NCBI RefSeq assembly: GCF_000003195.3
Contig: NC_012873.2
Location: 3,805,894 to 3,869,893, forward strand
DNA length: 64,000 nucleotides
Origin: Sorghum bicolor
Taxonomy: Eukaryota; Streptophyta; Magnoliopsida; Poales; Poaceae
Direction: 5' to 3'
Of the stretch, positions 10,488 to 22,550 are shown in pieces. The notes under the pieces were generated by a model. The model worked only from the letters and a program-made list of their open reading frames with translations, was not told where the DNA came from and did no database searches. Made by a program: the position numbers and the translations under genes. The first letter of the stretch is position 1. The number at the start of each line of letters is the position of its first letter.

Positions 10488-13400
10488 GGTTGGCTTCGAG
10501 AAGGCACGGGAAAGGTGGAGCTCTCCGCAGCGAACTCGGTTGTGTGGTGTCCCCGTTGTCCCCGGAGATGGGATATGGCGGCCATCGCGTTTTGGCGGCT
10601 TGGCCATAATGGAGGTACTTTTTCAGCAGCGAACGTGCTGTAGAAGAGAGGGCAAGGATGGAATCTATTGCTTCATTACGACATTAGCTCAAGGTGAATT
10701 GCAAGCGACAACATGTTCTTAGCGACAGAGGGGCAACGGATGACGCGATGGTGGGCGACTTGATTTCTCGGCGAGATTCTGAGCATGCGTGGCGCACTAG
10801 CGGCAAGACAGTGCGCTGCATCAAGTTGGGGAAGGGTGCGCTTAAACACTAGTCATCATGGGAGGCACCAGGTAACAGGGACTGGTGAGCAGACAATGAA
10901 CGATGGTGATGGCGCCTATGCTCTCACTCTTGAGAGACCGTGACAACCATGGGGAAAATAACCGTGAGTCTAGAGACGTTTTTCTAAGCTCAAGGGAATG
11001 GCGAGGATGGGGCTCCAAAGGCAGACATGGATAATGAAGGGGAGCAGAGGCACAGGCATCTTGCCACCCGTGGATGAGGCGGGGATATCGGTAACATTTT
11101 GGATATCCAAAGGAGTCCTGAGATTGGCCTTATAACCCACATGAATTGGGCTCATGGGAGAGCTCCATGCCCTCACGGAAGCATGAGGCATGAACTTATA
11201 TGTTCAGACTTGTCTAGCTACATTGAGAAAGTTGAGAAAAGGCATGATGGCTTTTGCAGTCTCTCACACACGCAAGACATCCACGGGTTCCTACGAGCAC
11301 GGGGATATGCATAGCAGGCCTTTGAACTCCTTTGCTCCCGACGTCGCCTCCCGAGGTGACTCCTCCACTCCTGGCTAGCCCCACTCGGCTTCCTAGCTAT
11401 GATATAAAAGCATGACTTGCTTCAATATTCAGCCTCTCTAGTCTCTCACACACGCAAGACAACCACACTTCTGCTGTAGCCAAGTCTTCTTGTCGTGGTC
11501 CTGCAATCACGGTAATAAGGAGAACGGGCCTATGAAACCGAGTCATCTCTGTGTTCGACTGCTTGACTGAAGAGTGGCCATCAGGTTTTTGGGGGAGCGA
11601 CTACGTGACTGCCAGATTAATTGTTCGACATATGGTTCCTCATCTTCTCCCAACGTTTGTGGCGACAACGGGAGTTCGCCACTACAACCTCTCTGCATGC
11701 ATCGAGTAGGATAACTGCACCGACAGGTGTTATGTCGACTAGCACAACCAACACCAATGTCGTTGGGTACGTTCTAATTCATCCCCTATCTTCAGGGATA
11801 TTAAAATCATGACTATTAGTATCATCTATATGTTCATGCCACTTAGATCATATGTGCATATATATGAGGCTACAAACTTGTTTTAAATCTTTTTCTAGAT
11901 TAAATTAATACTAAAATTGCCTAAATTTCTAACACAATATTAATGTGATAAAATATAGTTCCCCTATTTTGTGCCTATGAGATGGAGAGAGAAAGATCCT
12001 AATCGTGCACTAGGGGGCCTGCTTGCTGCAGAGGAAGAGCCCTGAGGAGAAGGTGTTGATAGCACTTGCGAAATTGAAGAGGTGACCTAGGGCATGAGGA
12101 GGTGGTTGATGGTGAAGGTGACGGAGCCACAAAGCATGAGCGCCAAGAAGCACTAAAGAGCATGGCCACTGTCATGGCCGGTGACATCAACACCTCTGGG
12201 GGCAAGGCGTTCCCCAGTGTCGCAGGGAGACGATGGTGAGGAGCAGCGTGCAGAGCTCATGAACCTAGCGCAAGTAGTGCTCGCTGCCAGCGCCGCCGCC
12301 AGTACCCGATGCTAGAGGCAAGAGCCGCGAGACAGAGAACAGAGAGAGAGAGAGAGAGAGAGAGGGAAGCACCGAGAGCATCACGTGCTTGATGGGTGGG
12401 AGGTGACTGAAACTGCAACACATGGTGGGACTCAAATAGCCCAAGTCTGGAGAATGCTCACCATCTTTGTTTCCAGCAAGCTTGGCTCGAGGCCTCCTTT
12501 TGCACTAGCTGGGCTTGGCTTAGGGGCTCACACAGGCAACCAAATATGCAATTCCCGCATTTCTAAAGCTTGAGTAGGAGCTAAGCCACCCTACCAAACA
12601 CACTCTATAAGAACTCGTATCATGAGCATTTGGTCCTATGTATTTAGTGGTGCATCCTGCATAGTCATTTGAGGACAAGCTCTTCCACCTTTTGGTTACG
12701 GGACTGAACAAACCCATTCAAGCAGATTGAACCATCTAAATGGACCAAATTTATATATCTAGGATTCTGGGCTCCTAAATGCTTTCAAATTTAAAAAAAT
12801 CATTAACGACAAAGTTTTAGAATCTCTTCAGATAAATTTTTTCTTCATCCAACTTCATTTTAAATTTTCACAAATGCTTACACTCGGGCATCCAATCAAC
12901 CGGATGCTCATGTTGGCGTGGGCGGCGACACTCCAAACGGCGCCACATTTTTCTCTTGTGCTCGTTTTCATGTTTCTTTCATTCGGCTCTACATCTCCGT
13001 TCAGAAAAGTCGCTCTCCACTCGAAGCAGTGTCCGCATCATCAGGTTGCAGCGACATTCTCCACCATGCCCGCTCGATCGGCAGCCTCCAACCTCCATCT
13101 TGTCCGCATCCGAGCGTCGCCCGCTGCCTTCCTCCTGCTCCACCGCGCTCACTGACCGCTGCGCAGGTGTCGGCCAGCGTATGTGGGCAGGCGGCCAGGG
13201 GGCCAACGCGGGCCAGGCCCAATTAGGTGGTCACTGCCAGGTCGTGCCACCGTGACTTGTAATTTGGAGCCGAGGGAGCAGAATTTTGCACATTGATTTA
13301 TATATATTGTTTATTTAATTGAAAAACCCACTTAATTATGATGTGCAAGTGCAAGCTCCCTACGTTACTACGTACATGCAGCACCAGGTTAGAAATAAAA

Positions 13401-13497
13401 AAGGAACTGTTTGAGATGGCAGTAACCGGTATTAGAAAGGATGAATGCGTAGTAGCCGGTATTATAATATAAATAAATAGTCTCACGAGTCACGACA
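10488..13497. other. intergenic region between DUF1618 copies 1 and 3, no supported gene
   Basis: Mixed-composition DNA with many short frames but no protein I recognise. It contains a (GA) run (about 12341-12364) and a repeated CTCTCACACACGCAAGAC phrase (11260 and 11440). The GGGGGAGCGACTACGTG region near 11590 could be retroelement-derived, but no long terminal repeats were found. 12870-13260 is GC-rich without recognisable coding content. Confidence 0.35.
12341..12364. repeat. (GA)n microsatellite
   Basis: An uninterrupted run of about 12 AG/GA dinucleotides. Confidence 0.9.
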
Positions 13498-13948
13498 CAC
13501 TTAAATCCTGGCAGGATAGTCGAAGATAAGCCGTGATGCTCAGTTTAATCGGTAACCTCCGATGTTTACATAGTCACCTAGCTAAATAAAACTGATTTGT
13601 ATCTCACGAAAGGTAAGATATATAGGAGAACGCTCAAAGTTCATCTATTGACACAGATTCAGGGCGGTACATATATACTAGTGCTCAAGCAATGAAGGCC
13701 ATACGCCTGAAACTGAAGCCTGAAAACTTGGACCAGCTGAAGACCAATACATGGCTTCTATACAGAGACTAACGGTGTTTCAGCTGATCCCTATCTACCG
13801 ATCTTGCCTTTGGAGACTTGGTCGCACAGTACGAACAACCAAGCGATAGAATCTAAGCTATGTTGATCTCGTTCTTTCAGTACTTCTGTCCCCTTCACGT
13901 CAGCTCCTACCACACTTGCTATAGTCCCAGGTCTCCAGGATCATTCAT

Positions 13949-15084
13949 TCAGTGCTTGGTCCGTTTCACCATAGTTCCCACCTTACTTGCTTCTTCCCCT
14001 CTCTGGCAGAGAGAAAAAACAGAGAGAAGTATATCAAACATAATGACTTAAATATGACCAGAGTTACTATACCTACACTAAAGATCAGTCAGAACCTGAA
14101 CAATTGACATGCATGTGCCACAGCGTATGTTATTGAAAAAAGGAATTTGAATAACTGAGAAAGATATAGACAGTGTGCAGCTGCAACAAGGAAAATGTTT
14201 GGTTTCATGTCGCCTATATGAAAATCTGGTGCTAATCATGAGTATTTATATTCCAGATACAATGAGCAAGTACATCATGGCACTATTAATAATAAGGTCA
14301 TTCATATAGGCATCCATCCATCCGTTCAACTGAGACAGGTTAATATGCCAAATGTGTTGTACTTCTGTTAACATGATTCAAAATGTCTCTGTGTTTTTTG
14401 CTTCTAGCTAGACTTGTGCTTTGGCATGCTACATCATTGAATAAGCATAATTAGATGGGACCAACCCCAAATTAAGAAAATGATTAGTGTTCAATAGTTT
14501 ACAGTGATACATTCAATAATTAGACAATTCACAGAAGCACACGTTGAGTAAATGTGAAATTGATTCTGAAAAAATAATTCTCTGAAAAGGAAATCCTAAC
14601 ATAAACATTGGGAAAAAATCTCATCTTATTCCTGCTAGGAATAGTTTAAGCAAGCACACAATATTCACTATGATCAATAGGTCAGATCCAAACTATGACA
14701 CTACAACTGAAATGAAAATTTCGAGTTGGGTGGTGGTAGCAAGTACCTGGCGGACAATCTTTGAGCCATCATATAGGTACGCGCTGAAGTCACTGGCAAG
14801 AACAACGGGCCTAAGCAATGACAAACTGTTTGTAGCGCTCTTTTTTGAGTACAGGACCTTGTTTTGCAGCAAGTCAAGGCGAAGCACATAATGGCCATTG
14901 AGCACCAGATGGCTCCCAGTACACTGCCCAAGGAAATCACGGGCCTCAACAAACTCGATATCGCTCAGAGAAATGTAGATGATCCCATCTTCGTTCATGC
15001 GGAGCACAGGGTTCATTGGCTGTCCACGTGGAAGCTCCATCTTGCGAAAACTCTCGCTTTCCTAGAGATCACCCACAAGCACAC
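13949..15084 (-). pseudogene. DUF1618 family, copy 3, 3'-terminal fragment
   Basis: On the minus strand only the last part of exon 1 (about 15084-14757, donor CAG|GTACTT) and exon 2 (14002-13949, ending VKRTKH) remain. The sequence parallels copy 2: MNEDGIIYISLSDIEFVEA, LVLNGHYVLRLDL, LYSKKSATNSLSLLRP. Homology starts abruptly at about 15084, where the upstream sequence becomes the 3' flank of copy 2. Just inside the breakpoint, the conserved GDLWES reads GDL-stop-ES (TGG to TAG). With no 5' two-thirds and an early stop this is a dead fragment. The 3' flank (about 13498-13948) also resembles the flank of copy 1. Confidence 0.8.
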
Positions 15085-15957
15085 CCTGTGTGCCTTTTCC
15101 GCGTGATCCCGATGAACTCACGTCACCGGCAATGGCGTTCTGCAGCACCTCTCCTGTTCTAGGCAGCCAAAGTCCCAAGCTCCCTCAGCCGTGCAACCCG
15201 AGATTAACCTTTTCCACGCATTTGAGCATGTGAATAATCTTGTGGTTGGAATTAAATTTTGTATGTTTTCCAAACATTTGAGCATGTGAATAATCTTGTG
15301 GTCGGAAACCGCATTTTTAAATTTTGTTTGTTTCCTAAACTTCTGATTAGCAGGACGAGATTTCAATCTCCACATCTTCCAAATTGTTGTCACCCCGTGG
15401 AAAAGAGGAAGTCACATACCAAGTGAGAAATCCACAACTATCTCCCTAACATTCAAAGGAGCTCTTAATGGAAGTTTCATGAGTAAATATGCTCATATTT
15501 TAAAGAAAAAGAGAGATGAAATGAATTTCATTGGATGAATTTGTTTGCACTGTTTTCAAAATATGAGTCTTCGAAGCATGGATATGAAATCGCCACTAAG
15601 ACTAGCCTAACGGAAGATTTCACAACAGAACATGCAGCACACCCCACTAAGAAACCACTAGCCAAACCAGATTTCACAACAGAATATGCAGTACCGGTAT
15701 TAGAATATAAATAGTCTCACGACACACTCAAATCCTGGCAAGATAGTTGAAGATGAAGCCTAGATGCTCAGTTTAATTGCTAACCTCTGAAGGTTAGATA
15801 GTCATCTAGCTAAATAGCACAAAAGGTAAGAACAACCAAGCGAGATAGAATCTAAGCTATCTTGATCTCGTTCATTCAGTGTCGCCTTCATGTCAGCTCC
15901 TACAACGCTTGCTTCAGCCTTCACGTCAGCACCTACCACGCTTGCTGGACCATTTAG
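15085..15957. repeat. segmental duplication: 3' flank of DUF1618 copy 2
   Basis: Reverse-complement counterpart of 9579-10487. Its left edge is the breakpoint with truncated copy 3, so copies 2 and 3 are joined directly through this flank. Confidence 0.65.
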
Positions 15958-15969
15958 TCAGTACTTGGT

Positions 15970-16077
15970 GCGCTTCACCGTAGTTCCCAGGTCACTTGCT
16001 TCTTTCTGCTTCACCGTAGTTCCCACCTCATTTGCTTCTTTCCGCTTCACCATAGTTCCCACCTCACTTGCTTCTTT
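15970..16077 (-). repeat. three-unit 36-bp coding tandem repeat
   Basis: Exon 2 of DUF1618 copy 2 holds three near-identical 36-bp units, read as KEASEVGTMVKR and variants. Because the unit is a multiple of three, the reading frame is kept. Copies 1 and 3 have one unit each. Confidence 0.85.
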
Positions 16078-16937
16078 CCCTCTCTAGCAGAGAAAAAAAA
16101 AAGAGAGAGAATACAATGTCAAACATAATGACTTATATCTGAGCAGTCTTACTGTACATGCACTAAAGATCAGTTAGAATCTGAACAATTGGGTGTGTGC
16201 TGCGGCATATGTTATTGAAAAAGTAATTTAAATAATTGAGAAAGACAGACAGTGTGCAGCTGCAACAATGAAAATGTTTGGTTTCACGTCACCTGTGAAA
16301 ATCTGGTGCTACATAAGCATTTAGATTCAGAATACAATGAGCAAATACATCATGACATGTCACTAATAAGGTAATTCCTATAGGATGGCTGTATGTTTTT
16401 TGCTTCTAACTAGACTTATGCTTTTTTTTTTGTTGACAAAACTAGACTTAGACTTATGCTTTGGCACACTACATCATGAATAAGCTTAAATGGTGCCAAG
16501 TCCAAATTAAGAAAATTTTTGGTGTTCAACAATTTACCTTGATACATTCAATAATTAGACAATTAACTGAAGCTCGCTTTGAATAAATGTCGAATCAAAT
16601 CAGAAAATGATTCTCCGACAAGGAAATCGTAACATAAACATGGAAAAAAATCTCAACTCATTCCCTGCTAGGAATAGATTAAGCACACATACCACTATTA
16701 TGCTCTGTTCAATAATTTAAAACATAGAGAGAATTGGCAAATCATATCAATTTATATATGTGCACTACATACCCAACTTAGGTTGATGTGATGACCAAGC
16801 AAGTCAGATCCAAACTATGGCAGCGCAATGGAAATGAAAAGAGTGTGTTGTTTGTTGGTGGTAGGCTGGAAGCAGTAGTACCTGGCTGTTCTTCCGGTCA
16901 TGTAGGTAAGCACTGAAGTCGCTCACTACTGGAACCA

Positions 16938-17450
16938 GCGGCTTTGCCGAGTGTAAATACGCTCGGCAAAGATCACCATTACACTCGGCAAACGCTTTGC
17001 CGAGTGCTTTTTATCGTGACACTCGGCAAAATACGCTCGGCAGCATCTTACTCGGCGAAGACATTTTGTCGAGTGTTTTATTTCGGGGCACTCGGCAAAA
17101 TTACAAAGTATTTTGCCGAGTGCATCCACCGACACTCGGCAAAGTTTATCCGCCGTTATGCTGGTTTCCGTCAATGCAAAATTTGTCGAGTGCCTGCTTC
17201 GACACTCGGCAAAAATATATTTATTTAGCACTCGGTAAAGTTTCGGCAAAGAATTTCAGAATTTTATTTTTTTATAAACTTTGCCGAGTGTCCTGGTCAT
17301 GGTACTCGGCAAAGTAAATTTGGATATTGAATCCTGGCATAAACTTTGCCGAGTGTCTTGGTTCTGGCACTCGGCAAAGTAAATTTGAATATTAAATCCT
17401 ACCAAAACTTTGCCGAGTGTCTTGGTTCATGGCACTCGGCAAAGTCACCG
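16938..17450. repeat. CACTA left subterminal repeat array
   Basis: More than a dozen 11-12 bp TTTGCCGAGTG motifs in both orientations, paired as short hairpins spaced 20-40 bp apart. Confidence 0.9.
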
Positions 17451-17493
17451 AAAATTGCAATTTTTTTTGGTATTTTTACATTCCATTGCAACA

Positions 17494-17495
<2 letters not shown>

Positions 17496-17556
<61 letters not shown>
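17496..17556. repeat. (TA)n microsatellite inside the CACTA element
   Basis: About 30 uninterrupted TA units. A second, shorter run lies at 19918-19959. Confidence 0.95.
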
Positions 17557-17561
<5 letters not shown>

Positions 17562-17877
17562 ATCATCACAGATATAACACCAGCATACATTATATATCAC
17601 AAGCACTCACATATTTCATCAATCCATCGAAAATCCATTAAAATTGAACATCACAAGTTTAATATTACAAGTCCCGCACAATTGCATCAAAGTTCAACAT
17701 GACAAGTACTGTGGCGAATACATCAAAGTTCAACATGACATGTCCCGCACAAATGCATCAAAGTTCAACGTGGCTACTGTGACCATCACAAAATGCATTA
17801 AAGTTCAACATGACACTCTATTATTAAAAGGTCAACATAGCTACTGCGGCAAAGACTCAAAGGGTGGCCTCCCGGGC

Positions 17878-19253
17878 TACTGTGGCGAAGACTCAAAGGG
17901 TGGCCTCCCGGTCATCGGTGAAGGATTGACGGGATCAACCGCCGGTGGTGCATTAGCGTTTGAACCCGCCGATGGAGGCTGCACAAAAGAGAGGAGATGG
18001 CATGTGTTAGACTCGATCAAAAATTAAAAATTTGGGCAGCACCTCCCCTACACGGGGAGGTTTCCAACCTGCAAGAAAACAATGGCTCGAAGGCCGACAA
18101 TACCAACGGCACGATGGCCGGAAGTCACAACGGCACGAAGGCCAACCATCCCAACGGCACGAAGGCCAACATAATTCAACTTTTATACTCACAGGAGTGT
18201 AGTGTCCAGCCGCTAGCACACCTTGTCCTTGCCCCATGCTTTGAATGAGCTGGGTCACCTGAGCGGTCAGCTGCGCCACCTGAGTGGTCAGCTGCGCGTG
18301 CTGAGCGGTCAGGTGCGCGTGCGACTCCTTTGTTTCATTCAGCTCGGCCTGCAGTGTTTCAATCACATGTGTCAGTGTACCAATTTCATTAATAGAGAAG
18401 AGTTACAGCCCCTAGACACAGGTACATGTGTTATTAGCATAAGCAGTTCTGCACATTAGTTCTGCACTATTTCAGTTCAGCCCCTAGAATATATTTCAGT
18501 TCTGCACATTTCAGTTCTGCAATAGACATTCAGTTCTGCACATCTCAAACTAATAGACAATCAGAAATAGGCTTTCAATTGAATATATTTCTAAATCTAG
18601 GAGAAAGCTAGCTGCACATCAGTTCAGCCCCTAGAATATATTTCAGTTCTGCACTATCAGTTCTGCACATTTCAGTTCTGCAATAGACATTCAGTTCTGC
18701 ACTATTTCAGTTCTGCACATCTCAAACTAATAGACAATCAGCAATAGGCTTTCAATTGAATATATTTCTAAATCTAGGAGAAAGCTAGCTGCACATCAAT
18801 ACATTGTTTAGTTTGAGATGTGATGAGTGAGACCGGAATTACCGTAAGTTCGTCGACCCGAGACAATGTTGCAGTTGGCCGTGCACGTATGGGCAGGCTA
18901 CTGCTCGTGCTTCGTGCCCTCACTTCGGAGAGATACGGTGCAGAGGCAGAGGACTGAGCGCCGTCTGCAATCCACAACCGCCCATGTTGCCTACCTTGCC
19001 CACGCCTCACGATCACCTCTGTCTCAAGGGGATGAGTGCGCAGATCAACGTCTGGGCCACGCAGCGCCCTCACCGACTCCGTGTACTCCGTGACTTTAGC
19101 GTGGATGGTCGGGTCAGAGTAAGCCTGGGCAGGGGCATCCGGGTTGAAGGTGACACCGGATTTCACCGAGCCCATGTGGGACACAGCCCATGCCCCAAAC
19201 TCTGACACCGGCACATCCGGCTGTGCAGCCTCCTGCGAGAAAGACGGCAACAT
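17878..19253 (-). pseudogene. CACTA accessory protein (Transposase_24-like) C-terminal relic
   Basis: Minus-strand coding remnants occur in order. At about 19253-18840 there is a segment with FGAWAVSHMGS, HPLETEVIVRRGQGRQHGR and a serine-rich RARSTSSSLP stretch. At about 18366-18190 is a leucine-heptad coiled coil (LTAQHAQLTTQVAQLTAQV). At 17978-17878 a last exon follows a TTTTGTGCAG acceptor, is proline-rich and ends GRPPFESSPQ-stop. Domain order and motifs fit the second protein of plant CACTA elements. The N-terminal part is missing or unrecognisable. Intron boundaries between the pieces are only partly clear. A fragment around 19660-19590 (RPLEGSRSTRIDFVG) may be an earlier exon. Confidence 0.55.
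18478..18800. repeat. tandem duplication in the CACTA interior
   Basis: Two direct copies of about 150-170 bp (18478-18622 and 18626-18799), both rich in TTCAGTTCTGCACAT and ending in CTAGGAGAAAGCTAGCTGCACATCA. It is probably intronic. Confidence 0.8.
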
Positions 19254-19915
19254 GATTAGAAATCGGGCAGAAATGAGCGTTAGAATAGATAAATGACATC
19301 ACGTACAAGTGCTCGCTTGAAATTGGGGAGGTTGCGGCTGCCTTGGTGGTGAGTTGGACCGGCCCTCAGTGCCCGCTTCCGCCTGCCGAGCTCTTGCTTT
19401 TCGATAACATCTATATTCAGGAAAAATATCAGCTTGTCTTTGGATTTTCAACGTATCATATGAAGTACTAGTGATAACATCTATAGTTACTTACCTTCTT
19501 CCCGCTGGACGTATCAGTGGGCGTCGTTCATGATGCGGAACACTAGGAAGCCTTGTGGCACCTCGCAGGTAGGGAGTAATGCTAGCGGGGCAGACGCGAT
19601 CCAGGCACACCCACAACGCCAACGAAGTCAATCCGAGTACTCCGGGACCCCTCAAGCGGCCTTTTCTCTACAAAAAGAAGAAACACAATACTATAAGTTG
19701 TAAATTTCGGCAGAACCTCCCCTGTACGGGGAGGGTTCCAAAACCTGCAAGGGAAAACGGCATATGGCACATTTCGGCAACATTTCCGGCACAAGGGCCG
19801 ACACATCGACATATGGCAGGAAGGCCCACACATCCTCATTTGGCACGAAGGCCAGCGACGACATTGCATTATGTCTAGTCCCACTAAGGAGTATATAACA
19901 GAAAAGTCAGCTGCA

Positions 19916-19960
<45 letters not shown>

Positions 19961-20679
19961 CATTAATTCAAGGTATTATTCTTGAGTGCACATAAAGCAA
20001 ACTAGCCTAGCCTAGCTATAGGTCTCCCTGCAGGTTAGTTTGCTTGCTGGAGGTAGCTAATTGCCCAAGTGAACATGCATAGCAAGCAAACAAATCGATT
20101 GGAGGTAGTACTCTAATTACTTTGGCCTCTTCATGATTTCTCTTAACTATCAGTGTACTTGTAGCATGCATGTGGCTATTATATATATACTATCAGTGTC
20201 ATTAGGCAATCACATGCAGTAAATTAAAGTTTGCCTGGAACCCTATCTAGCTAAGCTTATTATATGACAGAAGCAGGGAGCATACAGCAGCTGATCATGG
20301 AAATCAATGAATTCCTTCAGACAAAAAGGTATACATGGGTATATATTTTCAGCATGTCACATCCATTCCTTCAGACAAAAAGAGAGAGTTTTTTGTTCTA
20401 CATGGACAGAGTAGGAAGCGCGGACAAAAAGGTTTTTGCAGCGAATTTCTGCAAACAGAAGGACGACAGCCAATTGATAAGGGGAAGCGCGGAGGCATTC
20501 ACATTTGACTCACACACAAATCACCACGATTAATCCTATCGCCGGACAAAGCAAAAACACAACCAATACTGAGGCGGCGCAGGCCAGAATTCCGAGGCAA
20601 TTCCATCGGCGGACAAAGCAAAAACACAACCAATACCATCGGCGGCGGCAATTCGCTACTAGAACTCGAGAACAGGAAA

Positions 20680-21030
20680 CCTTGTGGGTGGGGATCGAGG
20701 AGCGTACCGTGGTGGGAGTAGGCGTAAACGGCCCGCCAGGTGTAGATGTGGACGCCGGGCCTGATCTCCGACCGCTCCACACCCAGTCCGACAGCAGGCG
20801 ACGCGGGGAGCCCCAGGGGCGCGGCGAGTTCGGGCGGCAACGGAGCCCCTCGACAGAGCTCGCTTGCGACGGATCCCCGGGGGCGCGGCGAGTTGGGCGG
20901 CGCGGGGAGGGGCGAGCAGGACGACGGCGGACGGCGGCAGAGAGGGGCGGCACTGGGGCGCGGGACGGCGGCGGCGGCGCAGCTGGGTGGGCACGATTGG
21001 GACTTAGGGCGGGCGGGCGCGCTGGCGTGT
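20680..21030. other. GC-rich block inside the CACTA element
   Basis: A GC-rich island with overlapping open frames of biased composition on both strands and no recognisable domain. By position it lies upstream of the minus-strand accessory-gene remnants and may be their promoter or leader. Confidence 0.3.
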
Positions 21031-22167
21031 CCGGACTTAGCCGATTGGGACTTAAGGTTCCTATTGGGACGATTGGGCCGTCTTTTTTTTTCTCAAATTT
21101 ACGTGATTGGGCCGGCCTTTGCCATGTATAAAAAAAGTTCAGGCCTGATCCACCAGCAGATCAAACTTTGGCGAGCGCCCCAGGATGCGCACACGGCATA
21201 TCAAACTTTGCCGAGTGCCCTACAAAGACGCTCGGCAAAGTTTTTCTTTTTTTTTGTTATTTTTTATCCCAGTTTCTTTATGTGGCCTACACACATTATT
21301 TAAAACCTAGTTTAAATGTTTAGGGAAATTTTGAATTACTTTGATATATTTCCTTAGTTTATTCCGTTTCTTTGAATTTTTTTTAATATTTCTAACTTGA
21401 ACTGCATGTACATGGAATAGTGCAATTTAGTTCTTTGAAAAATGTTATTCATGTTATTTGATGTATGTTGAGTCCCTATCCACAAACTTGCATCAAATTT
21501 CGGGCATCTTTTGTCACGTAACATGACGAGGAACTTGGCCGGAAAGTGATTTTAAATTATATGAAATGCAAACGAAGTCCGAAAATAACGAAACTTGCGG
21601 AGGCATCATGTTACTGCATGTATAGGCTATGGTAAAAAAATGAACAGATTTTGAGTAATTTGTGACGTCAGTTGCCTAAAACCCACACATATCCACATGC
21701 GATAACAAGTTGTCACATGCACACAAGTGTGGGTTTTAGGCATCGTGAGTCGCAAATTACTCCAAATCATCCAATTTTTTTACCACAGGATCAGCATGTG
21801 ATTACAAGACTTCTCGACAAGTTTCGTGATTTTTCAGACTTCGTTTCCTTTTTATATAATTAAAATTTACTTTTCCTATAACTAACACAACATATTACGT
21901 CATCGAGATGCTTGACATTTCATGTGACTCCATGCATACGGCCTCATCAAATGATACGTGTCACGAATATCATATTTTGGAGGATAAAATTCCATTATAA
22001 CATGGATGTGCAGTTCAAATTTGAAATACGCCGATAAAAGCAAGTTAACAAAATAAATTAACGAAATATATCAAAAAAAGACAAAATTTCACCAAACTTT
22101 AGATTAGAGCTTCAAATACAGTCAGAAGGCTACACAAAAAAACTCGAGTCCAAAATCCAAAAAAAAA

Positions 22168-22550
22168 AATTGCCGAGTGCCAAGACATGACACTAGGCAA
22201 AATAAACTTTGCTGAGTGCTAGTGCATGAGGCACTCGGCAAAGTTTTGATAAAAAAATTAATAAAAGAATTTTGCCGAGCGCCTAACGGGTAACACTCGG
22301 CAAAATCTAACGGGAGGGAAATGCCGTCACGGTGGTAGAAATGTTTGTCGAGTGGTGTCTTTGCCGAGTGCTGTTACACTCGGCAAAAAGTTGTTTTACC
22401 GAGTGCCGGAGTTTGCCGAGCGCTTGGCACTCGGCAAAATATACTTTGCCGAGTGCTAAATTTTGCCGAGTGCTACGCTCGGCAAACTAAATCTTTGCCG
22501 AGTGCCCCGAGAAACAGCACTCAGCAAAATATGAGGCACTCGGCAATGTC
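22168..22550. repeat. CACTA right subterminal repeat array
   Basis: Dense TTTGCCGAGTG / CACTCGGCAAA motifs in both orientations mirror the left end. A single outlying pair sits at 21195-21240. Confidence 0.9.

Noticed and set aside
11390..11790. LTR retrotransposon fragment
   Set aside because: Some phrases feel retroelement-like, but no paired long terminal repeats, primer-binding site or gag/pol coding was found.
20505..21303. Overlapping GC-rich open frames of up to 208 codons inside the CACTA element
   Set aside because: Open on several frames of both strands with biased composition and no domain; expected by chance in a GC-rich island.
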